This document shows positions 63,974 through 64,000 of a stretch of DNA of 64,000 bases, piece after piece. Where the stretch lies: positions 53,165-117,164 of the forward strand of contig CAJXQJ010000012.1 of the NCBI GenBank assembly GCA_913058245.1, in the 5' to 3' direction. Each line of letters starts with the position of its first letter. Within the stretch, counting starts at the first letter, position 1. Under the pieces are notes generated by a model. That model did not search any database and was not told the DNA's origin. It was given only the letters and a program-made list of their open reading frames with translations. The translations under genes were made by a program, and so were the position numbers. The DNA comes from an uncultured Colwellia sp. (lineage in GTDB: Bacteria; Pseudomonadota; Gammaproteobacteria; Enterobacterales; Alteromonadaceae).

Positions 63974-64000
63974 TTGACGGCGGGCCAAAAATCTCTAAAA
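63974..64000 (+). promoter_or_regulatory. Probable rRNA operon promoter, cut by the window edge
   Basis: TTGACG (63974-63979) is followed 16 bases later by TAAAA at the very last bases, where a TAAAAT -10 would be completed outside. AT-rich DNA precedes it like an UP element. Next to yrdA this suggests the start of an rrn operon. The 228-bp stretch after yrdA shows no gene. Confidence 0.5.

Overview
The window looks like the replication-origin region of a low-GC marine gammaproteobacterium. Protein flavour (DcaP-type porin, Tex, DUF1488, YrdD) and gene order suggest Alteromonadales, probably Colwelliaceae (Colwellia/Thalassotalea-like). The family-level placement is inference, not a database result. 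Almost everything is chromosomal housekeeping. I see no phage, insertion sequence, CRISPR array, tRNA or toxin-antitoxin locus.

Layout. 1-620: 5' part of glmU (minus), running off the left edge. 756-12.2 kb: a mosaic accessory block with tex, a LysE exporter, a DcaP-like porin, a stand-alone acyl-CoA-synthetase C-terminal-domain protein, a secreted S9 peptidase, an ECF sigma / anti-sigma / DUF4097 operon, and a YceI + cytochrome b561 pair. 12.3-15.5 kb: a small DksA/TraR-like zinc-finger gene with a ydcH-like gene, preceded by an FNR-like site, then a large secreted lipoprotein gene flanked by two identical hairpins. 15.7-22.7 kb: the complete atpIBEFHAGDC operon (minus). 23-27.3 kb: parB, parA, rsmG and mnmG (minus). 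27.3-27.7 kb: an intergenic oriC candidate with DnaA boxes, nine GATC sites and AT-rich DNA. 27.7-32.2 kb: mioC, mnmE, yidC, yidD, rnpA and rpmH (minus). 32.6-38.7 kb: dnaA-dnaN-recF-gyrB (plus), with two perfect parS sites inside recF. 38.8-47.9 kb: glyQS, tusA (minus), slt, pepQ, yigZ and trkH. 47.9-52.2 kb: def-fmt-rsmB-trkA (minus). 52.3-55.9 kb: a LysM protein, dprA, smg and a topoisomerase-type zinc-finger protein. 55.9-57.6 kb: purEK (minus). 57.9-63.8 kb: an acyl-CoA ligase, tsaC-hemF, ompW, aroE-DUF1488 and a gamma carbonic anhydrase gene (minus). The last bases look like the start of an rRNA operon promoter.

How it fits together. The core is the replication and segregation hub: oriC, DnaA, DnaN, GyrB and ParAB with parS, next to membrane insertion (YidC/YidD), RNase P, tRNA modification (MnmE/MnmG) and ATP synthase. 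The right half carries translation (glyQS, fmt, def, rsmB, tsaC), potassium uptake (TrkA/TrkH), cell-wall turnover (Slt), purine, haem and shikimate genes.

The most interesting non-routine signals are these. (1) A palindrome TAGAC-N4-GTCTA occurs twice between the synthetase-C-domain gene and the S9 peptidase gene, and a close relative lies upstream of the distant acyl-CoA ligase, suggesting an uncharacterised regulon. (2) The synthetase C-terminal domain stands alone and its usual catalytic-lysine motif is altered. (3) A 39-nt hairpin is duplicated around the lipoprotein gene. (4) There are two perfect parS sites in recF. (5) The same 14-bp FNR-like site precedes the DksA-like gene and ompW. 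(6) A long nested palindromic intergenic element lies near 55.1 kb. No wholly new defence or mobile system was found.
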